Part shown: positions 36,798 to 47,340 of the stretch, in pieces
Position numbering within the stretch: position 1 is the stretch's first letter
Layout of the letters: every line of letters starts with the position of its first letter
NCBI GenBank assembly: GCA_016721875.1
Contig: JADKHG010000012.1
Coordinates: 1 to 64,000, forward strand
Length of the DNA stretch: 64,000 nucleotides
Source: Sphingomonadales bacterium
GTDB lineage: Bacteria > Pseudomonadota > Alphaproteobacteria > Sphingomonadales > Sphingomonadaceae
Direction: 5' to 3'
The notes under the pieces: generated by a model
The model's input: the letters and a program-made list of their open reading frames with translations, nothing else
What the model was told of the DNA's origin: nothing
Databases searched by the model: none
Made by a program: the position numbers and the translations under genes

Positions 36798-37292
36798 ATG
36801 AATGTCCATGATTTCAAAGTCGCTTTGCCGGGTAGCAAAATACAGGACATGGCAGACTTTAAGGGCAAGCCAATGCTGCTCGTCAACACTGCGTCGAAAT
36901 GCGGCTTCACGCCGCAATATGAGGGGCTGGAGGAGCTGCACCGCAAATATGCAGACAAGGGACTGGTTGTCATGGCATTCCCCTGCAACCAGTTCGGCGC
37001 GCAGGAGCCGGGTGATGAGGAGGAGATCAAGAACTTTTGTTCATTGACTTATGACGTCTCCTTTCCGCTAGCTAAAAAGATCGACGTCAACGGCGACAAT
37101 GCCGATCCACTGTGGGATCATCTGAAATCGAAGCAGGCGGGCTTGCTCGGCAGCCGCGCGATCAAATGGAATTTCACCAAATTTCTGGTGGATCGCGACG
37201 GCAAGGTCGTCGGTCGCTTTGGTCCGCAAGTGAAGCCGGGAGCGCTCGAAAGGATATTGAAAAGCTGCTGGGCTGACTGTCCACAGCTTTGA
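36798..37292 (+). CDS. Glutathione peroxidase family protein
   Basis: Reduces peroxides with thiol partners. Of 164 residues, the peroxidatic cysteine is C35 in NTASKCGFTPQ, and the other catalytic residues are glutamine 69 (GAQEPG) and tryptophan in IKWNFTKFLV; the FPCNQFG segment is also conserved. It uses cysteine, not selenocysteine. A ribosome site AAGGAG precedes the start. Confidence 0.95.
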   Translation: MNVHDFKVALPGSKIQDMADFKGKPMLLVNTASKCGFTPQYEGLEELHRKYADKGLVVMAFPCNQFGAQEPGDEEEIKNFCSLTYDVSFPLAKKIDVNGDNADPLWDHLKSKQAGLLGSRAIKWNFTKFLVDRDGKVVGRFGPQVKPGALERILKSCWADCPQL

Positions 37293-37340
37293 CCTGAAAA
37301 CCGCTTTCCGAATCGGGCCTCACTGGCTTAGCGTGCGACC

Positions 37341-40300
37341 ATGTCGTTCGCGCCGTTCGTTCCCCTGCGGGTTTTTTCCGCCTACACTATGCTGGAAGGC
37401 GCGATCGAGCCCAAGGCTATCGGCAAATATGCGAAAAATCTTGGTTTTCCAGCGATAGCGATCAGCGACCGCAACGGCTTGTACGGCGTGATGCCGTTTC
37501 AGGATGGTTGCAAGGGCGTTGGCGTGCAACCGATCATCGGAATCATGCTCGGCGTGGCGCGGCCCCCAGAACTCAATGGCGGGCAAAGCGAACGCGATTG
37601 GCTTGCGGTCTATGCGCAGGATGAAATCGGCTATGTCAATCTATGCCGTCTGGTGTCGATGGCGCATCTTGATCATCCGGAAGGCGACGACGCGCAGGTT
37701 AGCTTTGCGCAGCTGGCAGGACATACTGATAGTCTGATCGCACTGACCGCTGGAGGCGAGGGCGCGTTGGCGCGATTGTTTGCCAATGGCCAGCTTGATG
37801 CCGCAGCCGAATATGCAACACGTTTGCAGTCGTTATTTCCCGACCGGCTCTATATCGAATTGTCGCGGCGCGGCGACGCAACCGAGCAAGAGGCCGAACA
37901 GGCATTGATCGCGCTTGCCTATGAACGCGATTTGCCGCTGGTCGCAACCAACCCCGCCTGCTTTGCCGAACCCGGTTTCTTTGCCGCACATGATGCGATG
38001 CTGTGCATTGCCGAAGGTGCCTATGTCGACAGCGATGACCGCCGCAAAAGCTCTCCGCACGCGTGGATCAAGACCCAAGTGCAAATGGCGGAGTTGTTTT
38101 CTGATCTGCCCGAGGCACTCGCCAACACTCTGGTCGTCGCCCAGCGTTGCGCAGCGGTTGCACCCTATCGCGATCCCATATTGCCAAGTCTGGCGGGCAA
38201 CAGAGACGCGGAAGACGAGCAACTGCGTAAAGACGCAAAGGCAGGTCTCGAAGGCCGATTGGATGCCGCGGGGATCGTTTCGGAAGCAGACCGCAAACCC
38301 TATTATGAGCGGCTAAAATTCGAATCCGACATAATCACCTCGATGGGCTTTTCGGGTTACTTCCTGATCGTTGCCGACTTCATCAAATGGGCGAAGGCAC
38401 AGGATATTGCAGTGGGGCCGGGTCGCGGATCGGGTGCGGGCTCGTTGGTTGCCTGGGCATTGACGATTACCGATCTTGATCCGTTGCAATTGGGGTTGCT
38501 GTTCGAACGCTTTCTGAACCCCGAACGTGTGTCGATGCCCGACTTCGATATCGATTTCTGCGAAACGCGGCGCGGTGAAGTGATCCGCTATGTGCAGGAA
38601 AAATATGGTAACGGACAGGTCGCGCAGATCATCACCTTTGGTAAGCTGAAGGCGCGGGCGGTGCTGCGCGATACCGGGCGTGTGTTGCAGATGAGCTATG
38701 GGCAGGTCGATAAGCTCTGCAAGCTGGTGCCCAACCACCCGACCGACCCGTGGGACCTTGAGCGCGCACTGGGCGGTGTGCCCGAATTACGCGAGGAATA
38801 TCGCCGCGACGAGGATGTGAAGCGGCTGTTTGACCTTGCCTCAAAGCTGGAAGGGCTGCCGCGGCACAGCTCGACCCATGCCGCTGGCGTGGTGATCGGC
38901 GACCGACACCTGTCAGAGTTGGTGCCGCTCTATCGCGACCCGCGTTCGGACATTCCAGTGACTCAATTCGACATGAAATTTGTCGAGGCAGCCGGGCTGG
39001 TGAAATTCGACTTTCTGGGCTTGAAAACCTTGTCAGTGCTGCAAAAAGCGCAGCAAATGTTGGCCAAGCGGGGGATCAGGTAAATTTCAGCCGATTGGGT
39101 CTGCGAACGATCCCGGCCGTCTATGAACTGCTCCAGCGCGGCGACACCGTTGGCGTGTTCCAGCTCGAATCCGAAGGCATGCGGCGCACTCTGGCGGCAG
39201 TTCGCCCAACCAATTTCGGCGACATCATCGCGCTGGTTTCGCTCTATCGTCCCGGCCCTATGGACAATATCCCGATGTTCGGTCGCCGCAAAAATGGCGA
39301 GGAAACAATCGAATATCCGCACGCCTTGCTCGAAGGCATATTGTCCGAAACCTACGGGATTTTCGTCTATCAGGAACAGGTGATGCAGGCCGCACAGATA
39401 CTCGCGGGTTATTCGCTGGGCGGCGCAGATTTGCTCCGCCGCGCTATGGGCAAGAAGATTCAGTCCGAGATGGACGAGCAGCGCGCAATTTTTGTCGAAG
39501 GCTGTGCAAAGCATAACCAGATCGAGGCGGCAAAGGCGAACGAGTTGTTCGACTTGATCGACAAGTTCGCTGGCTACGGCTTTAACAAGAGCCATGCGGC
39601 GGCCTATGCGTTGCTCGCCTATCACACAGGCTGGCTGAAGGCGCATCATCCCGAGGATTTCTTTGCCGCATCGATGTGCTTCGACATGCATCAGACCGAC
39701 AAGTTGGCGATTTTCGTCGATGATATGCGAGGCTGGAGGTCGCATGCCTGCCGCCGTCAATCAACCACAGCGAGGCTGAATATAGCGTCGAGGCAGGCGA
39801 AAACGGGCTCGCGGTGCGCTATGCCTTGGCGGGTATCAGAATGTCGGCGAAAAAGGCGATGGAGGCGATTGTCGAGCGCTGGCCAACGGTGCCTTCACCT
39901 CGCTCGACGACTTTGCTGACCGGGTCGATCCCGCGCAGATCAATCGGCGCAGCCTGGAAAATCTGGCATCGTCGGGTGCCTTTGACGATCTGTCACCCAA
40001 CCGCGCAGCAGTATATGCCGGGGCGGAACTGATTCTGTCGGCAGCCCAAGCCGCACGCGACCAACGGGTAAGTGGGCAGGGCGGTTTGTTCGGCGATGCT
40101 GCGTCAGGCGGCGGTGCTGGCGAATTGCGGCTGCCCACCGTTGCCGTTTGGAACCTGTCCGAACAAATGGCGCATGAGAACGAAGCCTTTGGTTTCTATT
40201 TCTCCTCGCACCCAATCTCACAATTCGGACAGATCGCCGCCAGCCATGGCGCGAAAACCTATCTTGAAACCATCGACTGCGGGCCAATACCGGAGGGTAG

Positions 40301-40826
40301 CCGCAAATCAGGTTCGCTGGCGGCGATGGTGCAGGCGGTAAAATGGCGACAATCAAAGCGCGGCAATCGCTTCGTTCAGGCCGAATTTTCCGATGCCAGC
40401 GGTCAATTCCAAGCCAGTTGTTTTGACGAAGCGGTCTGCGCTGAACTCGCCGAATGGGCCAAAACCAACGAATGCCTGTTGATCAATGTCGAAATGGACC
40501 TGCCAGCTGGCGAGGAAATTCCGCGCATTGCAATCCGCAGCGCCAAACGGCTCGCAGGGCTGGTCGCCAATAGCAGCTTCCGAATGATGCTGGATATTGA
40601 CCGGGCCGAGGCATTTCACCATTTGCAGCATCTGATTCTGCCACTGACCGGTGGGCGCGGGGAGATTGTTGCCAATGCGACGACCGCTGATGGCAAAGCT
40701 GCGCAGATTATGCTCAGGCGCCGCTACCGGCTTGACCTTGAACTTGTTGAAAAGATAAAGGCAATCGAAGGGATCGCGAAGGTCGAGATGGCTCCGATAA
40801 AGCCGCAACTGGCAAGCGTTCACTGA
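37341..40826 (+). CDS. dnaE: DNA polymerase III alpha subunit (several frame breaks)
   Basis: Replicative polymerase. The N-terminal PHP domain has lost its first metal histidines (FVPLRVFSAYTMLEGA, where active ones read HLRVHS). The palm motifs GRGSGAGSLV and PDFDIDFCE, the GRLKARAVLRDTGRV-type segment and the helix-hairpin and OB domains are recognisable to the stop at 40826. The frame changes three times by one missing base each: near 39077 (ATC[C]AG), 39731 (CGA[C]GG) and 39880 (CGC[C]TG). A compensating pair near 39838 and 39855 turns the conserved GIRNVGEKAME into IRMSAKKAME. Corrected length is about 1160 residues. An essential gene, so the lesions are almost certainly sequence errors. 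Confidence 0.93.
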
Positions 40827-40961
40827 TTTGAGCCAAAAGCGCCGGATCACCGATTAACTCCCCCGGAATCAGCCTTCGTGGTTGCAAAGCGCTTATGTGC
40901 TTGGCAATCAGTCAATGTGAGCAAGTTCGCGGACAACGCGAACGGGGACAGGAGAGAGAGA

Positions 40962-42569
40962 ATGTATTCCGGCACCATGCAGGATTGGGATCTGCGCGTT
41001 ACCCATTTAATCGACTATGCCGCACGCGAACATGGCAGCCGCGAGATTGTGACCCGCTGGGCCGATGGCAGTATCGAACGCTCTAACTGGTCTGGCGTAG
41101 CGTCGGAAGCCCGGCGGATGGCGCAGGCTTTTGTCGGATTGGGGCTAAAGCCAGGCGAACGCGTCGCCACCTTCGCAATGAACCACCACCGGCACTTGGC
41201 CGCATGGTATGGTGCGATTGGCGCGGGTGGGGTGATCCACACCGTCAATGTCCGGCTATTCGATGAAGACCTGATCTACATCATGAACCATGCCGAAGAC
41301 AAAGTGCTGCTATACGACGCGCAATTCGCGCCGGTCATCGAACGGCTGAAACCGCATCTGAAGACAGTCGAGCATTATGTCGTTTTTGACAGCGACGAAT
41401 ATGCCGCTTTGATCGGTGGCCAGGATGGCAATTTTGACTGGGTTTGGGGCGATGAGCGCGATCCCTGCATGCTTTGCTATACCAGCGGCACTACCGGCAA
41501 TCCTAAGGGTGTACTCTATCAGCACCGCTCGACGATGCTGCACGCCATGGCGGAAATAGCGCCTTCGATCTTCGACCGCGATTGCACCGCTGCGTTGCTA
41601 CCGATTGTTCCGATGTTCCATGCTGCAAGCTGGGGATTGCCCTTTGCTGGAGCGATGGCGGGGGTGAAGTTTGTTTTTTCCGCAACCAATGAAGCTGCAG
41701 TGCTGCACGACCTTATGCTGAAGGAAGGCATTACCCACAGCGCTGGTGTGCCTACCGTCTGGCTTGCGATGTTTCAGCATCTTGACGCGGAAAAGGCTGC
41801 GGGACGCGAGAGTGGTTTGGGCAAATTGCGGCTTGTTACCATTGGTGGCACCGCTGCTCCACGCATGATGATTGAAAGGCTGATGAGCCAAGGCGTGCGG
41901 GTGTCGCACGCCTGGGGGATGACCGAAACTTCGCCTATCGGAACCATGGGATCGCCCATTCCGGGATGGGATGAAATGAGCCTGGACGCGCAGATTGAAG
42001 TCGTATCGAAGCAGGGCAAAATCCCCTTTGGCGTCGAACTGCGGGTGATCGACAAGGACGGCAATGTCGCCCCGCGCGATGGCACGACCGAAGGCGCGCT
42101 GCAAATTCGCGGGCCAGGGGTGATCAAACGCTATTTTAAGGCAGAGGCCGACGCGACCGATGCGGATCAATGGTTCGATACCGGCGACGTCTCGGTAATC
42201 CATCCGAACGGCACGATGCAAATCACCGACCGGGTCAAGGATGTGATCAAATCGGGCGGCGAATGGATCAGTTCTGTCGAGCTGGAAAATGCAGCGGTGG
42301 GCTGCCCCGGCGTTGCACAGGCGGCGGCAATCGGGGTCTATCACCCGAAATGGGACGAGCGGCCGATCATCGTCGCGGTGCGCAAGCCCGACGCGCCTGA
42401 ACTGTCCGAAGGCGATGTGCAGTCTTATCTGAAAGAAAAAATTGCCAAATGTTGGCTGCCCGATGAGGTCCATTTCGTTGATGCCATGCCGATCACTGGA
42501 ACCGGCAAGATTCAGAAGGCGGAACTGCGTAAGCAGTATAAGGATTATAAACTGCGGAGCCTTGGCTGA
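40962..42569 (+). CDS. Acyl-CoA synthetase (AMP-forming, medium/long-chain fatty acid type)
   Basis: Activates a carboxylic acid as its CoA thioester. From the ATG at 40962, behind a purine-rich ribosome site (AGGAGAGAGA), the product has 535 residues. The AMP-binding loop YTSGTTGNPKG lies near residues 174-184, HAWGMTETSP marks the adenylation core, and the C-terminal domain carries TGDVSVI, DRVKDVIKSGGEWIS and the catalytic lysine in GTGKIQK. It resembles AlkK/FadD-type ligases used in beta-oxidation. The stop overlaps the next start (TGATG). Confidence 0.92.
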   Translation: MYSGTMQDWDLRVTHLIDYAAREHGSREIVTRWADGSIERSNWSGVASEARRMAQAFVGLGLKPGERVATFAMNHHRHLAAWYGAIGAGGVIHTVNVRLFDEDLIYIMNHAEDKVLLYDAQFAPVIERLKPHLKTVEHYVVFDSDEYAALIGGQDGNFDWVWGDERDPCMLCYTSGTTGNPKGVLYQHRSTMLHAMAEIAPSIFDRDCTAALLPIVPMFHAASWGLPFAGAMAGVKFVFSATNEAAVLHDLMLKEGITHSAGVPTVWLAMFQHLDAEKAAGRESGLGKLRLVTIGGTAAPRMMIERLMSQGVRVSHAWGMTETSPIGTMGSPIPGWDEMSLDAQIEVVSKQGKIPFGVELRVIDKDGNVAPRDGTTEGALQIRGPGVIKRYFKAEADATDADQWFDTGDVSVIHPNGTMQITDRVKDVIKSGGEWISSVELENAAVGCPGVAQAAAIGVYHPKWDERPIIVAVRKPDAPELSEGDVQSYLKEKIAKCWLPDEVHFVDAMPITGTGKIQKAELRKQYKDYKLRSLG

Positions 42570-43009
42570 TGACTCAGGAAGCGCATGTCGATCCCACCCG
42601 CGCTGCTTTTGACGCATTCAAGACCTTGCCGCGTGACGTGCCGATCAACATGCTCAACCTGATTCGCTACCGTGATAAAGCCACTTATCCTGATGGGCAT
42701 GAACATGCGGGCAAGGGCTGGAATGGTGAGCGCGCCTATCAGGAATATGGCACAACCAGCGGTCCGATATTCCGCAGGGTGGGTGGGAACATCATCTGGC
42801 GCGGCGATTTTCAATGCGTTGTTACCGGGCCTGAAGACGAACATTGGGATGCGGCCTTCATCGCTTATTACCCCAATGCGGGTGCGTTTCTTGAAATGGT
42901 GACTGACCCCGATTACCGCATTGCTGTGGTCAACCGTCAGGCAGCGGTCTTAACCAGCCGTTTGATCCGTTTTCATCCTGGCGACGGAAACAGCGACGGC
43001 TTCGCTTAG
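42569..43009 (+). CDS. DUF1330 family protein
   Basis: 146 residues with the dimeric alpha-beta barrel pattern of DUF1330 proteins: INMLNLIRYRDKATYPDG near the start and YPNAGAFLEMVTDPDYRIAVVNR near the end. Function unknown. Its start overlaps the stop of the acyl-CoA synthetase gene, so it is translationally coupled and may act on the same compounds. Its end overlaps the convergent radical SAM gene by four bases. Confidence 0.8.
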   Translation: MTQEAHVDPTRAAFDAFKTLPRDVPINMLNLIRYRDKATYPDGHEHAGKGWNGERAYQEYGTTSGPIFRRVGGNIIWRGDFQCVVTGPEDEHWDAAFIAYYPNAGAFLEMVTDPDYRIAVVNRQAAVLTSRLIRFHPGDGNSDGFA

Positions 43010-44094
43010 AAAAGCGTCATCTGGCCATCGAGAGATGGTGGAACAAACAGGTCGCTGCGCAGCTTAATTCCATGCTGGTTGAGACCATATTTTCGCGCCG
43101 CAATCTTGAAACGGGTGCGGATTAGGTCAGCCCAAGGCCCGCTTCCGCGCATCCGGCTGAAAAAACCGGGATCATTGTCGCGGCCTTCACGTATCGAACG
43201 GATGATCGACATGACTTTGGATGCCCGGTCCGGATAATGCACATCAAGCCATTGCTGGAATAATGGCGCAACTTCGTGGGGCAAGCGGATGGGAATCCAG
43301 CTCGCGGTTTTGGCTCCAGCCTCTGCCGCGCGTTCGAGGATTGCTTCGATCTCATGATCGTTGATCGCCGGGATGATTGGCGCGACATTGACGTGGGTCG
43401 GGATGCCTGCAGCCGCCAAAGCCTTAATCGCGGCGAGGCGCTTTTCCTGTCTTGGCGCGCGCGGCTCAAGCTGGCGGTGAAGCACAGGGTCAAGCATTGT
43501 GACCGACACAGCCACTGCAACCAATCCCTTTGCCGCCATTGGCGCCAGCAGATCAAGATCACGAATTATCCGGTCTGACTTTGTTGTTATCGTCAGCGGA
43601 TGGCCAGTTTCCGCCAGTACCTCAAGGCACTGCCGCATGATCCGCCATTCACTCTCGATTGGCTGATAGGCATCAGTGTTGGTGCCAAAGGCGATGGGTG
43701 TTGGGATATGCCCCTTTTTCGCCAACGTTTGCCGCAACAATTTTGCGGCATCGGGTTTGGCAAAAAGCCGACTTTCGAAATCCAGTCCGGGGGATAGGTC
43801 GTGAAAGGCATGGCTTGGCCGCGCATAGCAATAGACACAGCCATGTTCACAGCCGCGATAAGGGTTGATCGACTGGTCAAAAGGGATGTCAGGGGAGGTG
43901 TTGCGCGCCAATATGGATTTGGGTCGCTCTATCGTGACGACGGTCTTTAGAGGGGCAGCGTTTCCGTCGATGTCCGCGCGATCATCCAGCCAATCACCAT
44001 CGGCCGTTCGCTGCTTCAGATTGAAGCGGGAAGGCGTCGCGTTTGCGGGTGCTCCGCGTCCAAAGGTAAAGTCGGGATAGCAGCTTTTGGCCAT
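43006..44094 (-). CDS. PA0069-family radical SAM protein
   Basis: 362 residues, resembling spore photoproduct lyase-like radical SAM enzymes. The cluster motif is CEHGCVYCYA (C-x3-C-x2-C) around residues 82-91, preceded by the NPYRG segment. Downstream parts (TKSDRIIRDLDLL, AAGIPTHVNVAPIIPAINDHE) form the usual barrel. Family members are widespread, and their substrate is unknown. Confidence 0.88.
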   Translation of the reverse strand: MAKSCYPDFTFGRGAPANATPSRFNLKQRTADGDWLDDRADIDGNAAPLKTVVTIERPKSILARNTSPDIPFDQSINPYRGCEHGCVYCYARPSHAFHDLSPGLDFESRLFAKPDAAKLLRQTLAKKGHIPTPIAFGTNTDAYQPIESEWRIMRQCLEVLAETGHPLTITTKSDRIIRDLDLLAPMAAKGLVAVAVSVTMLDPVLHRQLEPRAPRQEKRLAAIKALAAAGIPTHVNVAPIIPAINDHEIEAILERAAEAGAKTASWIPIRLPHEVAPLFQQWLDVHYPDRASKVMSIIRSIREGRDNDPGFFSRMRGSGPWADLIRTRFKIAARKYGLNQHGIKLRSDLFVPPSLDGQMTLF

Positions 44095-44134
44095 TGTTTC
44101 ATTCTAGACAAAAGAACGGAACATATAAAGAACA

Positions 44135-44701
44135 TTATTGCTCTCGCAACCGCGGCATTAATTCAACGAAATTGCAAGGCTTGTGTCTGCTGTCGAGCTG
44201 GTGGACCAATATTTTGTCCCAGCCATCCTTCACCCCGCCGTTCGAACCGGGCAGGGCGAAGATATAAGTGCCCCGTGCAAGCACAGCGCAGGCGCGGCTT
44301 TGCAGCGTGCTGGTGCCGATGCTGTCATAACTGAGCCAGCGGAACAGTTCGCCAAAGCCTGGAATGTCCTTGGTCTTGACCCGGTCAAATGCCTCTGGGG
44401 TGATGTCGCGTCCAGTCAGGCCAGTACCACCAGTTGAAATGCCGCAGTCAACATCATCATTGTCTATCCAGCCATGCAGGCGCGCAACCAGCCTGGAAGC
44501 ATCATCCCGTTCAATCGCGCGATCGACCAGCTTATGGCCTGCCTCGACAATGCGGTCCGCCAATATGTCGCCGCTGGTGTCATCGGCAAAGGTCCGGGTA
44601 TCGGAAACCGTCAGCAGCGCGATATTGATCGGCTTGAAGATGCGGCTTTCATCGAGCGGCAACGCTGGATACTCCAATTGCGGGGCCAGGGGTTTGAGCA
44701 T
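44135..44701 (-). CDS. moaB: Molybdenum cofactor biosynthesis protein MoaB
   Basis: Adenylylates molybdopterin before metal insertion. From the ATG at 44701 it has 188 residues: INIALLTVSDTRTFADDTSG and STGGTGLTGRDITPEAFD are the MPT-binding motifs. An ATG at 44728 is also possible; the true start is unclear because the gene's beginning overlaps the end of the lytic transglycosylase. moaC and moeA are encoded 28 kb away, so the pathway is split. Confidence 0.93.
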   Translation of the reverse strand: MLKPLAPQLEYPALPLDESRIFKPINIALLTVSDTRTFADDTSGDILADRIVEAGHKLVDRAIERDDASRLVARLHGWIDNDDVDCGISTGGTGLTGRDITPEAFDRVKTKDIPGFGELFRWLSYDSIGTSTLQSRACAVLARGTYIFALPGSNGGVKDGWDKILVHQLDSRHKPCNFVELMPRLREQ

Positions 44702-46463
44702 TGCTGGCCAGCCTGCCGTTGTTTCCATTCAACCGCACCGCAACGCTGCGTGTCCCATCCGGGAATTTTGGCCACATAAGCTGGGCGAGACCAGCAGTGC
44801 TGCCGCCGCTTTTGCCTGCTTCGATTTCGTACATCCAGTAATTGCGCAACACAGTCGAGACATAGCCGCGCGTTTCCCAATAGGGGATCGATTCGATGAA
44901 CAGCAGCGGATCACCATTGTCGCGCACTTCGCTGTTCCAACGCGTTACTGGAGCGGGGCCTGCATTATAGGCTGCGATGACCTTGGGAAGTAGTCCGCCG
45001 GTCGCGTTCATATCGCGCAGCTTTTCGAGATAGCTTTGGCCATATTCCAGATTGGTTGTCGGACGATCAAGCTCCGATGCGGCGAAACTGATGCCGCGAT
45101 CGCGCGCCATATCCTGAGCGGTGCCGGGGCGAACCTGCATCAGGCCACGCGCGCCCGCCGGACTGACAACCGACGTCTTGAACTGTGATTCCTGCAATGT
45201 GTGCGCATAAACCAGGCTGGAATCGACACGCCAGCCACCCGACGGTGTCCATTGCGGGCGTGGGTAGCGCACGGTCCATTCGCCTGCTTCGCGCGAGGGG
45301 CCATAATGGCCCAGCCACAATTGCGTCGAAGGCAGGTTGATTGCACCGGCAAGCCGCGCAAGCGAATCATGCTGCCGGGAATCACAAATTTTCGCTTGAT
45401 GGCGCACAGCTTCTTCCGCAAGGTCGGTATGGCCGATTTGGGCTAGACCGATTGCGGCGCGCACATTGTCCTCGCGCGCAAGTATGTCCCATCCAGCCTT
45501 GCGCTCTGGCTTTGATCGGGCAGCGATTGGAGTCATGCCCAAGGCTTCGCTGGCGATCAGGCCGTAAAAGCTTTCGTCAAATTGTGCCGCTTGTTGCAGG
45601 CGGGTTTGGACTTGTGCAGGTTGCTTTGCTGCCATTGCCGCGCGCGCGCTCCAATACCAGCCAGCGGCACGCAGTTCTTCATTTTCGGCACGTTGCGCAA
45701 CTCGGTCGAACGAGCGGAAAGCGTCGTTGCGATCCCCAAGCCGCCAGCTGGCAAGGCCGTGAACCCATTCGGACTGCACGCCCCATTCGCCGCCACCAGC
45801 ACGCGCTGTGGCCGCGACCCGGCGCGCATTGGCATCGTCATTTTCGATATAGAAGGACCATGCAACGCGGTAGCGCAGTTCCGTGAGCGCCGCGTCCGAA
45901 AGCCCGGCCGCACCGGCTTCAAGCACGCGTTCGGCCTCCGAAGGCGCGTCATTTTTGATATGCTGTTGAATCTGCGCACGCAGATTGGCGGCACCACTGG
46001 TCGTTTCAGGCAGTTCGCGGCGGGCGGCACTGCCGCGCCAAGAAAATTTCCGCGTGCCCGGACGATCAGGCAGGGAAGCGGCGCCACGCTTTTGCGCCAT
46101 GGTTGCAAGCTGTTCGGCTTGCGGCAACCAAGGTGCCTGATTGAGCAAAGCTTCGATCTGCTGGGCGCTGACCTTTGGGCTGTCAGGGGCAACGAACAGT
46201 TCGGCCCGTGCGACTGCGGCCATAGGATTTTTGGGTGCGGCGTCGATCAATTTGGTCGCTTCGCTCCACTGCTTGTTGCGGATCGCGCTGAAAATGGTGC
46301 CAAATTCCTGCTTTTCCTTAGCCGATAACTGGCCGGGAATCGCGGCAAAGGGATCGCTTGGAACGCGAAAATCATCGCTCGTCGTGGTTCCCGCAAAAGC
46401 TGCGGTCGAAACAGAGGCAAAAAGGGCAAGTGCCCCGAAACGCAAACTGGCCTGCACGGTCAT
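44649..46463 (-). CDS. slt: Soluble lytic murein transglycosylase
   Basis: Cleaves peptidoglycan glycan strands. From the ATG at 46463, overlapping the previous stop (ATGA), the protein has about 604 residues: signal peptide (cut near AFAGT), a superhelical domain of tetratricopeptide-like helices to about residue 430, then the SLT domain with the catalytic glutamate in LQESQFKTSVVSPAGARGLMQV and the AAYNAGPAPV motif. The tail overlaps the start of moaB by about 50 bases. Confidence 0.92.
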   Translation of the reverse strand: MTVQASLRFGALALFASVSTAAFAGTTTSDDFRVPSDPFAAIPGQLSAKEKQEFGTIFSAIRNKQWSEATKLIDAAPKNPMAAVARAELFVAPDSPKVSAQQIEALLNQAPWLPQAEQLATMAQKRGAASLPDRPGTRKFSWRGSAARRELPETTSGAANLRAQIQQHIKNDAPSEAERVLEAGAAGLSDAALTELRYRVAWSFYIENDDANARRVAATARAGGGEWGVQSEWVHGLASWRLGDRNDAFRSFDRVAQRAENEELRAAGWYWSARAAMAAKQPAQVQTRLQQAAQFDESFYGLIASEALGMTPIAARSKPERKAGWDILAREDNVRAAIGLAQIGHTDLAEEAVRHQAKICDSRQHDSLARLAGAINLPSTQLWLGHYGPSREAGEWTVRYPRPQWTPSGGWRVDSSLVYAHTLQESQFKTSVVSPAGARGLMQVRPGTAQDMARDRGISFAASELDRPTTNLEYGQSYLEKLRDMNATGGLLPKVIAAYNAGPAPVTRWNSEVRDNGDPLLFIESIPYWETRGYVSTVLRNYWMYEIEAGKSGGSTAGLAQLMWPKFPDGTRSVAVRLNGNNGRLASNAQTPGPAIGVSSVAAR

Positions 46464-47224
46464 TCCTTGTTCGCCAGCATCTGCAAATCTTGCCACGCCT
46501 GCGCCTTCAGGGCCGGTCGTGCGATCAGGGTTCGCGGATGATAGGTTGCTACTGCCGCCAGTTTTCCGCCATCATGGTTAAAATCGTGTAAACGTCCGCG
46601 CGCATCCATCAAATTCCGCCCCAAAAAGGCTTCGCATGCAGCGTTGCCAAGCAGCAATATCCGCGTCGGGGCGACCAACGCGGCGTGATGCCGCCCGAAT
46701 TGTGCCAGATTTGCCAGATCGCCAGGCGGTATTGCGCCAGTTGCCGGCTGACTATGTGCCAATGCCGTTTGATAGATGGAAGCGCGATCAAAGCCGATTG
46801 CGCGCATCATGGCGTCGATCAGCCGACCGGTGGCACCGGTGCCGAAATACCCCGCTTCGATCTCGTCGCCCTCAGGAATATCGCCGATGAGCATCAGTTG
46901 AGCGTTGGAAGCGCCAACCGGGCCAGCACGTCTGCTTGAATAGCCTGTTCCGGGTAAACGCGCTTCTCCAACAATCTGGGACTGCAACGTGGCAAGATCA
47001 GATGGCCATGCTGCGACCGGAACAGTGGGAGGAGCTATTGGGACCGATGGTGCAGCAATCGTTGGTTTCGCTTTTGCCGGCTGCGTCGGCGCTTCTGCAG
47101 CAACCGGTTGCTGCATCCAGTCGGTTGGCGCGTCGGCGCACAGGGTCTCGACCCCGGCGAGGCTCCACCATTCCATATAGGATCGCACCAGCGTTTCGGG
47201 TGCATGCGCAAGCGATTGTTGCAT
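46460..47224 (-). CDS. Uracil-DNA glycosylase superfamily protein, degenerate
   Basis: 254 residues. The C-terminal 170 follow the family 4/5 UDG fold: LMLIGDIPEGDEIEAGYFGTGATGRL in the place of the GEAPG..ED motif, LLLGNAACEAFLG, and YHPRTLIARPALKAQAWQDL at the end (the HP-containing loop). Only two cysteines are present, so the iron-sulfur cluster of family 4 enzymes cannot form, and the activating acidic motif is altered. The first 85 residues are a low-complexity A/P-rich linker. Catalytic activity is doubtful. Confidence 0.75.
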   Translation of the reverse strand: MQQSLAHAPETLVRSYMEWWSLAGVETLCADAPTDWMQQPVAAEAPTQPAKAKPTIAAPSVPIAPPTVPVAAWPSDLATLQSQIVGEARLPGTGYSSRRAGPVGASNAQLMLIGDIPEGDEIEAGYFGTGATGRLIDAMMRAIGFDRASIYQTALAHSQPATGAIPPGDLANLAQFGRHHAALVAPTRILLLGNAACEAFLGRNLMDARGRLHDFNHDGGKLAAVATYHPRTLIARPALKAQAWQDLQMLANKE

Positions 47225-47340
47225 CCCACCTTACAGTCACCGGTTGACGGAACGGTCAATTGCTTGGCATGGCGAATTCTGCAAAGCGAGCATATTACAA
47301 GGCAGCCCGAACCGGGCAGCAAACAGAAGGACCTTGGGGA

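Noticed and set aside
37341..37500. Loss of PHP metal histidines in DnaE as a novelty
   Set aside because: Loss of PHP active-site residues is common in proteobacterial DnaE, whose proofreading is done by a separate epsilon subunit.
37341..40826. Programmed frameshifting in dnaE
   Set aside because: Slippery translation of dnaX is known, but dnaE has at least three shifts in one gene, none at a slippery heptamer with a downstream pseudoknot, and the same kind of break hits unrelated genes.
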